Source: Myxococcales bacterium (GTDB lineage Bacteria; Myxococcota_A; Polyangia; Haliangiales; Haliangiaceae). Taken from it: a stretch of 64,000 bases of DNA. Positions 18,520-27,227 of the stretch are shown here, one piece after another. Under the pieces are notes generated by a model. It was not told the DNA's origin. It searched no databases and was given only the letters and a program-made list of their open reading frames with translations. Position numbers and translations under genes: made by a program. The DNA lies in NCBI GenBank assembly GCA_016716835.1, contig JADJUW010000001.1, forward strand, positions 2,066,001 to 2,130,000. The letters are read 5' to 3'. Position 1 is the stretch's first letter, and the number at the start of each line of letters is the position of its first letter.

Positions 18520-19644
18520 ATGCCAAATACGGTCCATCCAAGCCACTACCTCGACGAGTTGCTGCAAGCGTTCGATAGCTTTGAGTTCGCGCTGATGGTG
18601 TTTCAGATCAAGGCGGGGGTCACCACGCGGTGGTTCGTCAATCGAGCGGGCGCCGCCCTCACGGGCTATACCCCAGCCGAAATGATGAGCCTGCCCATGC
18701 TCGGCACGGTCATGCCGAGCGATCGCGGGCGCGTGGGCAAGCTGATGCACGAGGCCTCGACGGGCCAAGCGCAAGCGGGCGTGGTGGCGATGGTGGTGCA
18801 GCACAAGCTTGGCCATCGGATTCCCGTCGAAGTCTCTTTCGTCGTTCAGCAACGCGCCGAGGACACGCTCATTTTCTCATGGACGCGCGACATCAGCGCG
18901 GAGAACAAGCAGCAGCTCCGCTTTATTGAGGCGGATCGTCGCCAGCTCATTGCCAACATCGCCAGCGGGCTGGCGCATGAGGTCTTCAACCCGCTGACCT
19001 ACGTCCAGCTCAACATCGGCCGCATCCAGCGCGCGCTCGATGTCGGCGACGACACCTCGCGCGACCAGTTGCGCACCTTGCTCGCCCAGATCGATCACGG
19101 CCTGTCGCGCGTGATCGATACCGTGCAGAAGGTGGGCGAACTCACCGGCATGCACCCCGTCGAAGCGACGACGTGCTGCTTAGTGCGCGTCGTGCAAACC
19201 GCGCTGGCGCTGCTTGAGCCCAACATCTTGGCGCGAGCCTCGGTAACCTCGGACCTCCTCGCCGCGCCCATCGATGTCATCGGGGAGCCAAGCCGGGTCG
19301 GCCAGGCGGTATTTAACGCGCTGCTATTTGCGGCGGGCGACGGTGGCTTGCCCGAGGCCCGACGCGAGGTAGGCGTGCGCATGTACCGCGAGGGGGATTT
19401 TATCGTCTTGGCGGTTAGCGACAATGGACCGTCGCTCACTGATACCGAGCTGGTCCACGTATTTCAGCCCTTCATGCCCACGGGGCGCTCCGCCGAGGGC
19501 ACCGGCCTCGCGGTCGCGCGCGGCCTGGTTGAACAAACCGGCGGCTACGTCTATGCCAGCAGCGCGCCGCCAGGTGGTGTTCAAACCAAGCTAGCGTTTC
19601 GCGTCGCCCCTGCAAATGTGCTACCGTCCGCCGCGGATGCCTGA
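18520..19644 (+). CDS. PAS-domain sensor histidine kinase (soluble)
   Basis: 374 residues from the ATG at 18520. A PAS domain covers about 15-128 (WFVNRAGAALTGYTPAEM; FSWTRDISAENKQQL). The dimerisation/phosphoacceptor helix has His153 (GLAHEVFNPLTYV). The C-terminal ATPase domain has the N-box (AVFNALLFAAG), G1 (VSDNGPSL) and G2 (GTGLAVARGLVEQTGG). No membrane segment is seen, so it senses inside the cell. No response regulator is encoded next to it; its end overlaps the FHA gene by 8 bp, which suggests a functional link. Confidence 0.9.
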   Translation: MPNTVHPSHYLDELLQAFDSFEFALMVFQIKAGVTTRWFVNRAGAALTGYTPAEMMSLPMLGTVMPSDRGRVGKLMHEASTGQAQAGVVAMVVQHKLGHRIPVEVSFVVQQRAEDTLIFSWTRDISAENKQQLRFIEADRRQLIANIASGLAHEVFNPLTYVQLNIGRIQRALDVGDDTSRDQLRTLLAQIDHGLSRVIDTVQKVGELTGMHPVEATTCCLVRVVQTALALLEPNILARASVTSDLLAAPIDVIGEPSRVGQAVFNALLFAAGDGGLPEARREVGVRMYREGDFIVLAVSDNGPSLTDTELVHVFQPFMPTGRSAEGTGLAVARGLVEQTGGYVYASSAPPGGVQTKLAFRVAPANVLPSAADA

Positions 19645-20659
19645 CGAAATCTCGCTGCTCGCCCCGCTCACCAACACTGGCACTGGCGGCGGTGAAAAAC
19701 TTCAAATCCGGCGCGTCTATCTCGAGGTCTCGGAAGGCGCGGATGCCGGCGTCGACTATACCGCCACCAGCGGCCGGGTCGTGATTGGCACCGGCGATGG
19801 CTGCGATTTGCGGCTGACCGACGGGACGGTGTCGCGCTACCACTGTGAGCTCGTGGTGCAGGCCAACGGCACGGTGCGCGCGATGGATCTGGGCAGTCGC
19901 AACGGCACGCTGGTCGATGGCGTGTGGGTCGAGCGCTGTCTGCTGCACGAAGGCGCGGTGATTGCGCTGGGCAACGCCCGCCTACGGTTTTCCGGCGAGC
20001 ATGGCTGGCTCACGCTCGAGGTTTCCGCGGCGGCCAAGTTTGGGCCATTGCGCGGCATCAGCCTCGTCATGCGCCGGGTCTTTTTTTCGCTCGATATCGC
20101 GTCACAGAATCTGCGCCCCGTGCTCCTCGAGGGCGAAATCGGCACCGGCAAGGAAGCCGCGGCCATGGCCATTCATGCAAATTCGGCGGTAAAGACCGGC
20201 CCGGTGCGCGTCATCGATTGCGGCCGGCTCAGCGACGAGGTGAATGCCACGGCCAACGGCACCGGGTTGGCGTCGGCGCCGGGTGGCACGTTGGTGCTAG
20301 CCAACGTCGAGCTCTTATCGCTCGAACAGCAAAAAATGGTGTCGCATTTGATTGAGGCGGCGCAGACGCGGGTCATCGCCACCACCACGCGCCCGCTTGG
20401 GCAAGAGGTCAACGCCGGCCGCATGCGCGGATCGTTTTATCGCCAACTGTCGCAGCAAACGCTGGTGATGCCCCCGGTGCGCGATCGCATCGAGGACTTG
20501 CCGCTGCTGCTCGACGAGGTCGTCACCAGCTTGCAAATGGACCCTGCGGTATTTGCGCAGTCGAGCCGCCACGGCAAGCTGCTCGAAAAATTGCAGCGCC
20601 ATCGCTGGCCGGGCAATCTGCCCGAGCTGCGCGCCTATATTCGCACCGCGATTGCGTAG
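19637..20659 (+). CDS. FHA-domain protein with degenerate sigma-54 AAA domain
   Basis: 340 residues from the ATG at 19637. An FHA domain (about 38-118; GDGCDLRLTDGTVSRYHCEL, DLGSRNGTLVDG) is followed by a sigma-54-activator-type AAA region. Walker A is kept (GEIGTGKE, 166-173). The ELFGH/GAFTGA loop that contacts sigma-54 is deleted, and the Walker B Asp-Glu is replaced (LVLANVELL). The C-terminal DNA-binding helix-turn-helix is absent. It is therefore unlikely to activate sigma-54 RNA polymerase directly and may be a phosphothreonine-reading adaptor or co-regulator. It follows the histidine kinase with overlap. Confidence 0.85.
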   Translation: MPDEISLLAPLTNTGTGGGEKLQIRRVYLEVSEGADAGVDYTATSGRVVIGTGDGCDLRLTDGTVSRYHCELVVQANGTVRAMDLGSRNGTLVDGVWVERCLLHEGAVIALGNARLRFSGEHGWLTLEVSAAAKFGPLRGISLVMRRVFFSLDIASQNLRPVLLEGEIGTGKEAAAMAIHANSAVKTGPVRVIDCGRLSDEVNATANGTGLASAPGGTLVLANVELLSLEQQKMVSHLIEAAQTRVIATTTRPLGQEVNAGRMRGSFYRQLSQQTLVMPPVRDRIEDLPLLLDEVVTSLQMDPAVFAQSSRHGKLLEKLQRHRWPGNLPELRAYIRTAIA

Positions 20660-20668
20660 TTCGCTGCC

Positions 20669-21295
20669 CTACGCATCCGGCAGCGGGTGGGTGGGCGGCC
20701 GCAAGGATGGCTGCGCCGGCGTCGCGGCGATGAAGCGCAGATTGAGATAGTTCACTACGAAGTGCGCGGCGATGGCGGCGCCAATGTCGCCCACCCACAA
20801 GGTTAGCGCGCCGAGCACGAGGCCCATGGCGGTGGCCATGACGGTCCAGATCCAGAAGCGCCGGTCGGGGCCGATGTGCAGCAGGCCAAACAGGGCCGCC
20901 TGCCAACCAAGCCCCAGCCACGGCAACAGCGCACCGCGGAACAAAATTTCCTCCGCCAAGCTGCTGCTCACGGCGAGCATGACAATATCGCGATGACGCA
21001 AGGGACCAAGCACATCGCGAAAGCCATCGCGCAACCCCTGCAACCGCTGCCACCGCGCGGTGGCAAACTGCGAGGCGGCAACCAGCACAAGGCCAATTGC
21101 CACGCCGATGAGCGGCGAGGCCACGAGCCACGCCGTGCCGCGGGGCGCGCCGACGCGATAGACGTCCGCGCTGCCGCCAGCTGCGGCAATGATCACGCCC
21201 AAGATGGCAACGCCGGCGTAAAACGCAACCACCGCGGTCATCCGCGAGGTCGGCGCGCTATGCGGATGTTGCTGTGGCAGCTGCGGCCGATGCAT
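20669..21295 (-). CDS. CPBP-family intramembrane metalloprotease
   Basis: 208 residues with several membrane helices. The conserved CPBP (Abi) motifs are present: EEILFRG (Glu-Glu-x3-Arg), FGLLHIG and a final HFVVNYL. The members that have been studied are intramembrane proteases; others act in peptide maturation or immunity. No bacteriocin genes are nearby, so the role is open. It converges with the FHA gene, with 9 bp between the stops. Confidence 0.85.
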   Translation of the reverse strand: MHRPQLPQQHPHSAPTSRMTAVVAFYAGVAILGVIIAAAGGSADVYRVGAPRGTAWLVASPLIGVAIGLVLVAASQFATARWQRLQGLRDGFRDVLGPLRHRDIVMLAVSSSLAEEILFRGALLPWLGLGWQAALFGLLHIGPDRRFWIWTVMATAMGLVLGALTLWVGDIGAAIAAHFVVNYLNLRFIAATPAQPSLRPPTHPLPDA

Positions 21296-21329
21296 GACGT
21301 GCCGATTTACCCGTATCCAAGTTTGGTTG

Positions 21330-21410
21330 TGCGCGAGGGGGGACTCGAACCCCCACAGTGTTACCCACTAGCACCTCAAGCTAGCGCGTCTACCATTCCG
21401 CCACCCGCGC
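21330..21410 (-). tRNA. tRNA-Leu (GAG)
   Basis: On the minus strand the sequence folds as a type II tRNA. The acceptor stem GCGCGGG pairs with CTCGCGC (one G-U pair), followed by discriminator A73. The D arm has GGCGGAATGGTAGACGC. The anticodon arm CTAGC-TTGAGGT-GCTAG gives anticodon GAG. There is a variable arm, and the T arm has GGTTCGAGTCC. CCA is not encoded. It would read CUC and CUU leucine codons. Confidence 0.93.
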
Positions 21411-21513
21411 AGGGTCAACTTGCGTTGAAGTCGTTAGGTAGTCGATTTGGTGTCGAATCGTCAAGGCCTGCGGCGGTAGATCCCGCGGCCGCTGATGAAA
21501 TAGTGAACCTAGA

Positions 21514-23133
21514 TCAAGGGGTTGGACGATTCGCGCCCATCGCGCCAAAGGCGGCCATCGTGGCCTTGGCGCTGGCGCTCGTCGCCGAGAAGCGCATTTG
21601 GATGGCGCCGCCCGATGCGCCGAAGCCGATTTCAATTGGCGCAAAGGGGCCGGGCATCTCTGCCGCAGGTGCGGGCGCGCCGCCCGCCGCCAGCATCATC
21701 GGCACAAAGGCCGTGAGGTCGTAAGCCATCACAAACGATTCCTTACGGTCACGGCCGCGCGCCAGCATCGCTTCGATTTCAGGGGCAAACGGTTTGGCAT
21801 CGCCATCGGTTGCCGTGACCGCCGCAATGCTCGCGGCGATGCTCGATGGCTGACCGATCGGTGAAATCGCGGTCACCATATACTCACCAACCGCGGCACC
21901 GGAAAAGCTCGACTTACCCATCATATCGATCATGGGGTTGCCCTTGAGCACGGCCGCTTGCGGCGACGCTGGATCGACTTCCATGTGTTGATCGTAGCTC
22001 ATTACGCCGACGCCGCTGACCGTGCTCTGGCGCACGTTGTCGTACTTCACGATAAGCCCGCTCGTCGACATGCTGGGCGCGCTCGCAAGCGCTGCCTGCA
22101 TTTTTCCTAGCACCTCCGCCGCGGTTTTTTCATCGCCCACGCTGATCAGCGCCTGCATGTTAGTAACCGTCGTAAACGTGCCCGCAAACTGCATGTCATC
22201 CTGTTTCATCATCGCCTCCATGACGGGCATCCACGCGGACATGCCCGGAGACATCGACTTGACGTATTCCATAAATACGTCGCTATACGGTCCCATCGCC
22301 ATCGAGCCCACCATAAACGAGCTCGCGCCGCGGCCCGGTACTTTGCGCAGCAGCGAGAAATCGTTGGGCTTCTGCGCGGCAGCGAGCGCGGCGAGCTTGC
22401 TCCCGGCCTTGGCATTGATGCCCATCACCCACGTCGCATCGGCAGCCGAGGCGCTGGCACTCATAAACACCGCGTCCGAGTCGGCGACCAACGCCTCCCA
22501 CATGCCGCGGTACATGCCCGCAATTTGCTTTTGCTCTGCCGGCAACACGGCCTCCATTTGCGCAATGCCTGCTTCGATCTGCTTGCCGAACGCGGCGTTC
22601 ACATTTCCCATGTAACCGGTCACCGTAAGCTCGGCAGGCGCGGCGTCCACCGTCAACTTGCCCCACACCCACGGGGCGACCAACTCGAGCGGCGCCTTGC
22701 GGCCGACCAGCGCGGTGCTGCCGTTCATGGTGACCAACACGTCGGTGCCGGCGCCTTCGCGCAGCGCCTTGGCGTCGGCAGCCGTGAGCACCAGCACGAT
22801 CGCCGGGGGCGCACCCACCTGATGCACCACGACTGCGTGCAGCGGCTTGTCCCACGCCACACCCATTAGGGACATCGCGCCGGCGCCCTTCGCCAAACCC
22901 ATTGCCACCATCGGGCTGCTGATCATGCCGCCGACGCCAGGCTTAAGCTCATTGGCAAACGCGGCGATGCCGGCGAGCGACTGATCGAGCGAGGCGACCG
23001 AGGCCACCGCGAGCACCTGCGACGGCATGGTCGTGCTCGTCGCCAGCTTGCGCGGCGCCTTCTCGCAGGCCCCCCACGCCAGCGCCATCGCGCATAAACC
23101 CACCACCGCCAACAACCGCTTTGAATGCTTCAT
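21514..23133 (-). CDS. Large lipoprotein of unknown function
   Basis: 539 residues; signal with lipobox (AWGAC23). The mature protein is Ala-, Met- and Gly-rich and looks like repeated alpha/beta units, for example FMVGSMAMGPYSDVFMEYV and VTATDGDAKPFAPEIEAMLARG. Similar large secreted proteins of unknown function are frequent in Myxococcota. I see no catalytic motif. It is transcribed away from the tRNA and lies downstream of the SpoIID gene with a 40-bp gap. Confidence 0.75.
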   Translation of the reverse strand: MKHSKRLLAVVGLCAMALAWGACEKAPRKLATSTTMPSQVLAVASVASLDQSLAGIAAFANELKPGVGGMISSPMVAMGLAKGAGAMSLMGVAWDKPLHAVVVHQVGAPPAIVLVLTAADAKALREGAGTDVLVTMNGSTALVGRKAPLELVAPWVWGKLTVDAAPAELTVTGYMGNVNAAFGKQIEAGIAQMEAVLPAEQKQIAGMYRGMWEALVADSDAVFMSASASAADATWVMGINAKAGSKLAALAAAQKPNDFSLLRKVPGRGASSFMVGSMAMGPYSDVFMEYVKSMSPGMSAWMPVMEAMMKQDDMQFAGTFTTVTNMQALISVGDEKTAAEVLGKMQAALASAPSMSTSGLIVKYDNVRQSTVSGVGVMSYDQHMEVDPASPQAAVLKGNPMIDMMGKSSFSGAAVGEYMVTAISPIGQPSSIAASIAAVTATDGDAKPFAPEIEAMLARGRDRKESFVMAYDLTAFVPMMLAAGGAPAPAAEMPGPFAPIEIGFGASGGAIQMRFSATSASAKATMAAFGAMGANRPTP

Positions 23134-23173
23134 GGCCGCGGGGCTACCACACGGTCACAACCGCTGCAACAGC

Positions 23174-24832
23174 CTAATAGAGCCGGTGCAAGTGCATGCC
23201 GCGGTAGTAATGCGACAAGATCTCTTGGTGGGTCTTGCCGGCCTCTGCCATGGCCGAGGCGCCGACCTGACACATGCCAACGCCGTGGCCAAAGCCGGCG
23301 CCGTTAAACGTGAAGGTTTGTGGCGCAGCGGCAGGTCCCGTGACGGCGACGACAAAGAGCGATGACTTGAGCCCACCGAACAGGCGGCGGATGGTTAGAT
23401 CGCCCTCGACGATGGCGCTGCCGCCTTCGCCGACGACGCGCAGGCGCCTTAGGCGCCCGGAAACGCCGCGCTCGAGGGGCTCGAGCTTGCGCACCGCGCC
23501 GACCTGTGGGTACTTCGCGGCGACCATCTTCGAGAGCTCGGCGGCGGCAAACGTCTTGCTCCACCGCACATGTTCCTTGCCGCGGCTGCCGCGGGCGCAC
23601 CAAGACGTCGTATCGCCGCGCTTTAAAAATGCGGCGACGTCGCCGACGCCAGCGGCCGGCCTGCTCGCAACGTCAAAGCCGCCGCGCAGCGACGGATCGG
23701 CCGCGCCGCCCCAAATGGTGTCGTTGTGTTCGCCATGGCCACCGCAACTTGAACTATAGCGCGCGTCGACGAGGCCGCCGCCATTGCGCAGCATGACCAT
23801 GCCGCGCGTGTTGGCCACCGCTTGCGTTGCCTGCGCGGTTTCGTGGCCGGCGCCGGCATAGACCTGACACGCCTGGGTCGAACACAGCAAGAACGGATCG
23901 ACGCTGCTGCGGCGTGTGACCTTGTCGAGCAGATCGGTGCGCGCGGCGATCGCTTGCGCCTCGAGTGCGGCGAGCGGCGCGTCGGCGAACATCTCGGCGG
24001 GCACGATGCCCGCGAGCAGCTTGTCCTCGGGCACTGCGTTGACGACGACGAGGCTACCGTCGTGCCCCACCGTGACAAAAATGCGGCCCCAATAACGGCG
24101 AGTTTCGCGGCGGCTGGTGAGCTGCGAGCCGCCGTGCCCAACCTTGACGTTAGCCACCGCAATCGTCTCGCCGTCGCGCACCGGCTCGAACCAAAGAATC
24201 GAGCCGTTGGTGATTTCGGCATCGCCGAGCGAGGCGACGATTTCGCCGCCCGGGCGCTTCACAAGCTCTTGGTAAGCCGAGGTCGTCACGCCAAATTTTT
24301 TGCTGACGTCGGCGGCAACGCGCGCCTGCAACGAAGCCTCGCGCACCGGCGACACCGCCACCACAATGCGGCGCGTATCGATAACCTCACCCTGCACCGA
24401 GACGATGGTGCCGGTCTCGAACGATTTTGGCGCCAAGCCGCGCGCCTGCCAGGCCGCCATCGCCTTGCCAAGGCCCATCTCGTCGCCGGCCTCTAGCGTT
24501 GCAACCACGGTCCACCAGTCGACAATCGATGCCGAGGTGTCTTGCGCGCGCACCGTGACCGCGAGCGCCTTGCGGTTCTCGAGGCGGCTGCCGCCGGCGC
24601 CGTCGGGCAAGATGCGCAGGCCGCCGGGCGCGGAAAGCGTCGCCGTCTTGTCGCCGCTGGCAATCTCGATGGTGATGACCGGCACGCCCTCGTCGCTAAA
24701 ATTAAAGCGACTGGAATACAGCATCCGCAACTTGTCGGTCGCGGTAATTTCGTCCGCGCGCAGGCGGGCCGGTGTCGCCAGCGCCAACGCGCCAGCTACC
24801 AGGAGCGACCACCGGCGAGTTCCCATGCCCAA
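23174..24832 (-). CDS. SpoIID/LytB-domain protein
   Basis: 552 residues with a signal peptide. The SpoIID/LytB domain (about 275-550) is clear: VPEDKLLAGIVPAEMF, LEAQAIAARTDLL, and C-terminal GAGFGHGVGMCQVGASAMA plus ILSHYYRGMHLHRLY. In Bacillus SpoIID is a lytic transglycosylase that cuts denuded glycan strands. Outside spore-formers these proteins are thought to remodel peptidoglycan. The N-terminal 250 or so residues form a separate, beta-rich part. Start M1 or M3 cannot be separated. Confidence 0.88.
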   Translation of the reverse strand: MGMGTRRWSLLVAGALALATPARLRADEITATDKLRMLYSSRFNFSDEGVPVITIEIASGDKTATLSAPGGLRILPDGAGGSRLENRKALAVTVRAQDTSASIVDWWTVVATLEAGDEMGLGKAMAAWQARGLAPKSFETGTIVSVQGEVIDTRRIVVAVSPVREASLQARVAADVSKKFGVTTSAYQELVKRPGGEIVASLGDAEITNGSILWFEPVRDGETIAVANVKVGHGGSQLTSRRETRRYWGRIFVTVGHDGSLVVVNAVPEDKLLAGIVPAEMFADAPLAALEAQAIAARTDLLDKVTRRSSVDPFLLCSTQACQVYAGAGHETAQATQAVANTRGMVMLRNGGGLVDARYSSSCGGHGEHNDTIWGGAADPSLRGGFDVASRPAAGVGDVAAFLKRGDTTSWCARGSRGKEHVRWSKTFAAAELSKMVAAKYPQVGAVRKLEPLERGVSGRLRRLRVVGEGGSAIVEGDLTIRRLFGGLKSSLFVVAVTGPAAAPQTFTFNGAGFGHGVGMCQVGASAMAEAGKTHQEILSHYYRGMHLHRLY

Positions 24833-24897
24833 CCGTATGCGGGGCGAGCCCCTGCGGCAACCTTTTTGCCGGCGCCACGGCGGGGGCGGCCTGCCCG

Positions 24898-26280
24898 TCA
24901 GCTAGGGTCGGCGACAAAGCCAATAAACAGCGGAATTCCCAAGGCATTGTCGCGGATCACGAACCAAAACGCGCGATTAATCACGAGCGTTTCTGGCACA
25001 CCGGTCGGTTCGAATACCACGGCTGTGGCCGCCGCAGCCTCGGTGCCCTTTTCGTCGATGGTGACGAAGGCCTCGTGGACAATTTCCGCCACCACAAATT
25101 CTTGGTCGGCAATGCGATCTATGCCGCCATTGAACGGCGCGGTCATGCCGAGCGCTTCAAAGGCTTCGCGTAGCTTCACGGCGCTGCGAATCTCAAACTT
25201 CGGCAGCGACAGCGAGACGCCGGTTTGTTGCAGCTGCGCGGCGAGCGCCTGTGGCAACGCGCTGGCGGGCACCGGCGGCAGCGTCGCGGACTCGCAATCC
25301 TCGCCGTTAGCGCACGCAGGCATCACGACAACAAACGATAGATCGCCATGGCCATACGGGATCTCGACGACTTGCAAGGTGCCAAGTTCTCCAGCGTCCA
25401 CGATCGCCGTGCTAACGGCGGATGTGCCGCGCATATAGGGCACCGTGCGCTGCACCGCGCCCGCAGTTGATTGCCCGAAAAATACGCCGTCAGACGTCAA
25501 CGCCGCGTCAAACGTGCTGGCCCATGGCGCTTTGAGATACACCGCATTGACTAGTGTCAATTGGGTGTCTTCGGAGAGGATGCCCGACGGAATCAGCTCG
25601 GGAATCAAATCATTTGTTTGATCGCCGACCCAGCCATTAATTGACTGACGCGCCGCCTCGGTAGCACCGAAGTAGTCTACTGGATAGACGCCGGTATCGT
25701 ACGACATGCTCATCTCGTCGAGAAATGGCGCCTTGAACTCGAGCCCTTCCTGTGGCCAAAGCGAGTTCACCACGTTGACCTGCTGGCCATCGACTTCGCC
25801 TTCCTGGCCGGGAAACAGCGGCTCATGATTCATCTCGAGCAGCGCGCCGGTGCTTTCCGCCATAAGGTCATGCAGCGCGCCTTGCGCGGGAAAGCCCATG
25901 GTTGCCTCAATGTGCGCCAGCGCGTCGCCAGAAGCCCCCGCGCTCGTCATCGCCAAGGCGAGCGATACCGACGCCGGCGAGTAGGCAAAATTTTCTTGTA
26001 GGGCCTTGTCGCCCGCGACCGCGCCGTAGACATCGATCGCGGCGGCGAGCTGCGCCTGCCACAGCGCCTTGAGATCGTCCGACGTCACATTGGCGCGGTT
26101 AGGCTCAAAGGGTTTTTCTGAACGCACCTCGTTTGGGCCGTTAGGCTGCGTGCTAGACGCGCCGCAAGCCACAGCGCTCAATGCCATCGCGGCGAGTGCG
26201 GAGGCGCCGAGGTGTCGACGCGTGGTGAAACTAGGCTTAAATCGAATTCTGTTTTGCATGTCAGCGACAAAAGCAATCAT
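24898..26280 (-). CDS. Serpin-family protease inhibitor, lipoprotein
   Basis: 460 residues. An N-terminal signal with lipobox AVAC39 indicates a lipid-anchored serpin. The serpin fold is recognisable from NFAYSPASVSLALAM through VNAVYLKAPW to the hinge and reactive loop (VTIDEKGTEAAAATAVV) and the C-terminal RAFWFVIRDNALGIPLFIG. The Ala-rich hinge is of the inhibitory type. Counting from the hinge Gly as P15 puts P1 near Thr before Gly, an unusual choice, but this position is approximate. It may guard the cell surface against serine or cysteine proteases. The start at 26280 or the ATG at 26259 is possible. Confidence 0.92.
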   Translation of the reverse strand: MIAFVADMQNRIRFKPSFTTRRHLGASALAAMALSAVACGASSTQPNGPNEVRSEKPFEPNRANVTSDDLKALWQAQLAAAIDVYGAVAGDKALQENFAYSPASVSLALAMTSAGASGDALAHIEATMGFPAQGALHDLMAESTGALLEMNHEPLFPGQEGEVDGQQVNVVNSLWPQEGLEFKAPFLDEMSMSYDTGVYPVDYFGATEAARQSINGWVGDQTNDLIPELIPSGILSEDTQLTLVNAVYLKAPWASTFDAALTSDGVFFGQSTAGAVQRTVPYMRGTSAVSTAIVDAGELGTLQVVEIPYGHGDLSFVVVMPACANGEDCESATLPPVPASALPQALAAQLQQTGVSLSLPKFEIRSAVKLREAFEALGMTAPFNGGIDRIADQEFVVAEIVHEAFVTIDEKGTEAAAATAVVFEPTGVPETLVINRAFWFVIRDNALGIPLFIGFVADPS

Positions 26281-26485
26281 CGTGCCAGCGCACAGGCGCC
26301 TCCATCTCCCACCGCAGTAGCAACCTCAACCGCGCCGGGCCTCAGAAAACTGATGGGCTCATCAGATATTCGCACGGGCTCTCTCATGAGTTTCTTCGGC
26401 AGATAAGCCGCTCGCGGCGCCAATTAAGGTCACTTGGCCCAGGGTTGGGCCGATCAAGAAACGTCTTTTCAAAATCAGCGCAGGG

Positions 26486-27013
26486 CTAACGCGCGCGGCT
26501 GGGCGGCAGCAATGCCGCCACCCACGGCAAGAGCTCCGACGCCGCGCCCGATTTTTCGCCGAGCAGCCTGCCACGCGCATCGTAAACTTTGAGGTGCGGC
26601 ACGCCAAAGCCGCGCGGCGTTAGATGCGTTATGGCGACGGGGTCGTCGACGTCTTCGATTTCCACCTTGCGCACCGCGATGTCATGCGCGGTCGCGAGGT
26701 CGATGAGCCCCGCCGAAATCGCCTTACACGGCTCGCACCACGGCGCCCAAAAATCGATCACGGTGAATTTGCCGGCGACCGGCACGATCTCCCGCTTGGT
26801 GCCCGCGACGCCCACCGCCGCGATATCGGGCGGGGCAGGCTCACCTGCGTCGACGGACGGTGCTACGACCGCTGGCTTGTCGACCGCCGTCGCCTCTTCG
26901 CGTGGCGTCAGCGTTGTGTCACCACTTTTGCTTCGACACGCGGTCATGAACGATAGCGCCAACATGCACCCAATGAGCTTCTTGGCCGTCGCTTTCAATT
27001 GCAACCCACGCAT
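26486..27013 (-). CDS. Thioredoxin-fold lipoprotein
   Basis: 175 residues: lipoprotein signal (FMTAC26), then a Pro/Ala-rich linker, then a thioredoxin domain with the active site W92-C-E-P-C96 and the cis-Pro region GFGVPHLKVYDARG. It should face the periplasm and act in thiol-disulfide exchange. The C-E-P-C active site is seen in other periplasmic thioredoxins. It is followed by a 205-bp gap (26281-26485) with no recognisable gene before the serpin start. Confidence 0.87.
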   Translation of the reverse strand: MRGLQLKATAKKLIGCMLALSFMTACRSKSGDTTLTPREEATAVDKPAVVAPSVDAGEPAPPDIAAVGVAGTKREIVPVAGKFTVIDFWAPWCEPCKAISAGLIDLATAHDIAVRKVEIEDVDDPVAITHLTPRGFGVPHLKVYDARGRLLGEKSGAASELLPWVAALLPPSRAR

Positions 27014-27078
27014 CGTCGCAGGCTAGCAAACTCGCGCCAAAAGAGCACAACTGATGTCCGACTAGCCCCTCTTGTACA

Positions 27079-27222
27079 GGGTCACTCCCGGCTCCAGATA
27101 ACGCTTGAATTACAACATGTTAGATCAGGTGGTGCGTAGTCACCTTTCGCGTGAACGTGATCACGCAGTAGCGTAGCCAACTACTGGAAATGCCTATGGG
27201 ATTTAGGGCAGGGAGTGACCCC
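27079..27222. repeat. MITE-like intergenic element, copy A
   Basis: Bounded by perfect 11-bp terminal inverted repeats, GGGTCACTCCC (27079-27089) and GGGAGTGACCC (27211-27221). It aligns over its full length with the reverse complement of the element at 37438-37579, about 108 of 143 positions by hand alignment. The best conserved core is TGAACGTGATCACGCAGTAGC, which contains the palindrome CGTGATCACG. It has no coding capacity. It fills the gap between the TonB-protein stop and the thioredoxin start. Confidence 0.85.
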
Positions 27223-27227
27223 AACGC

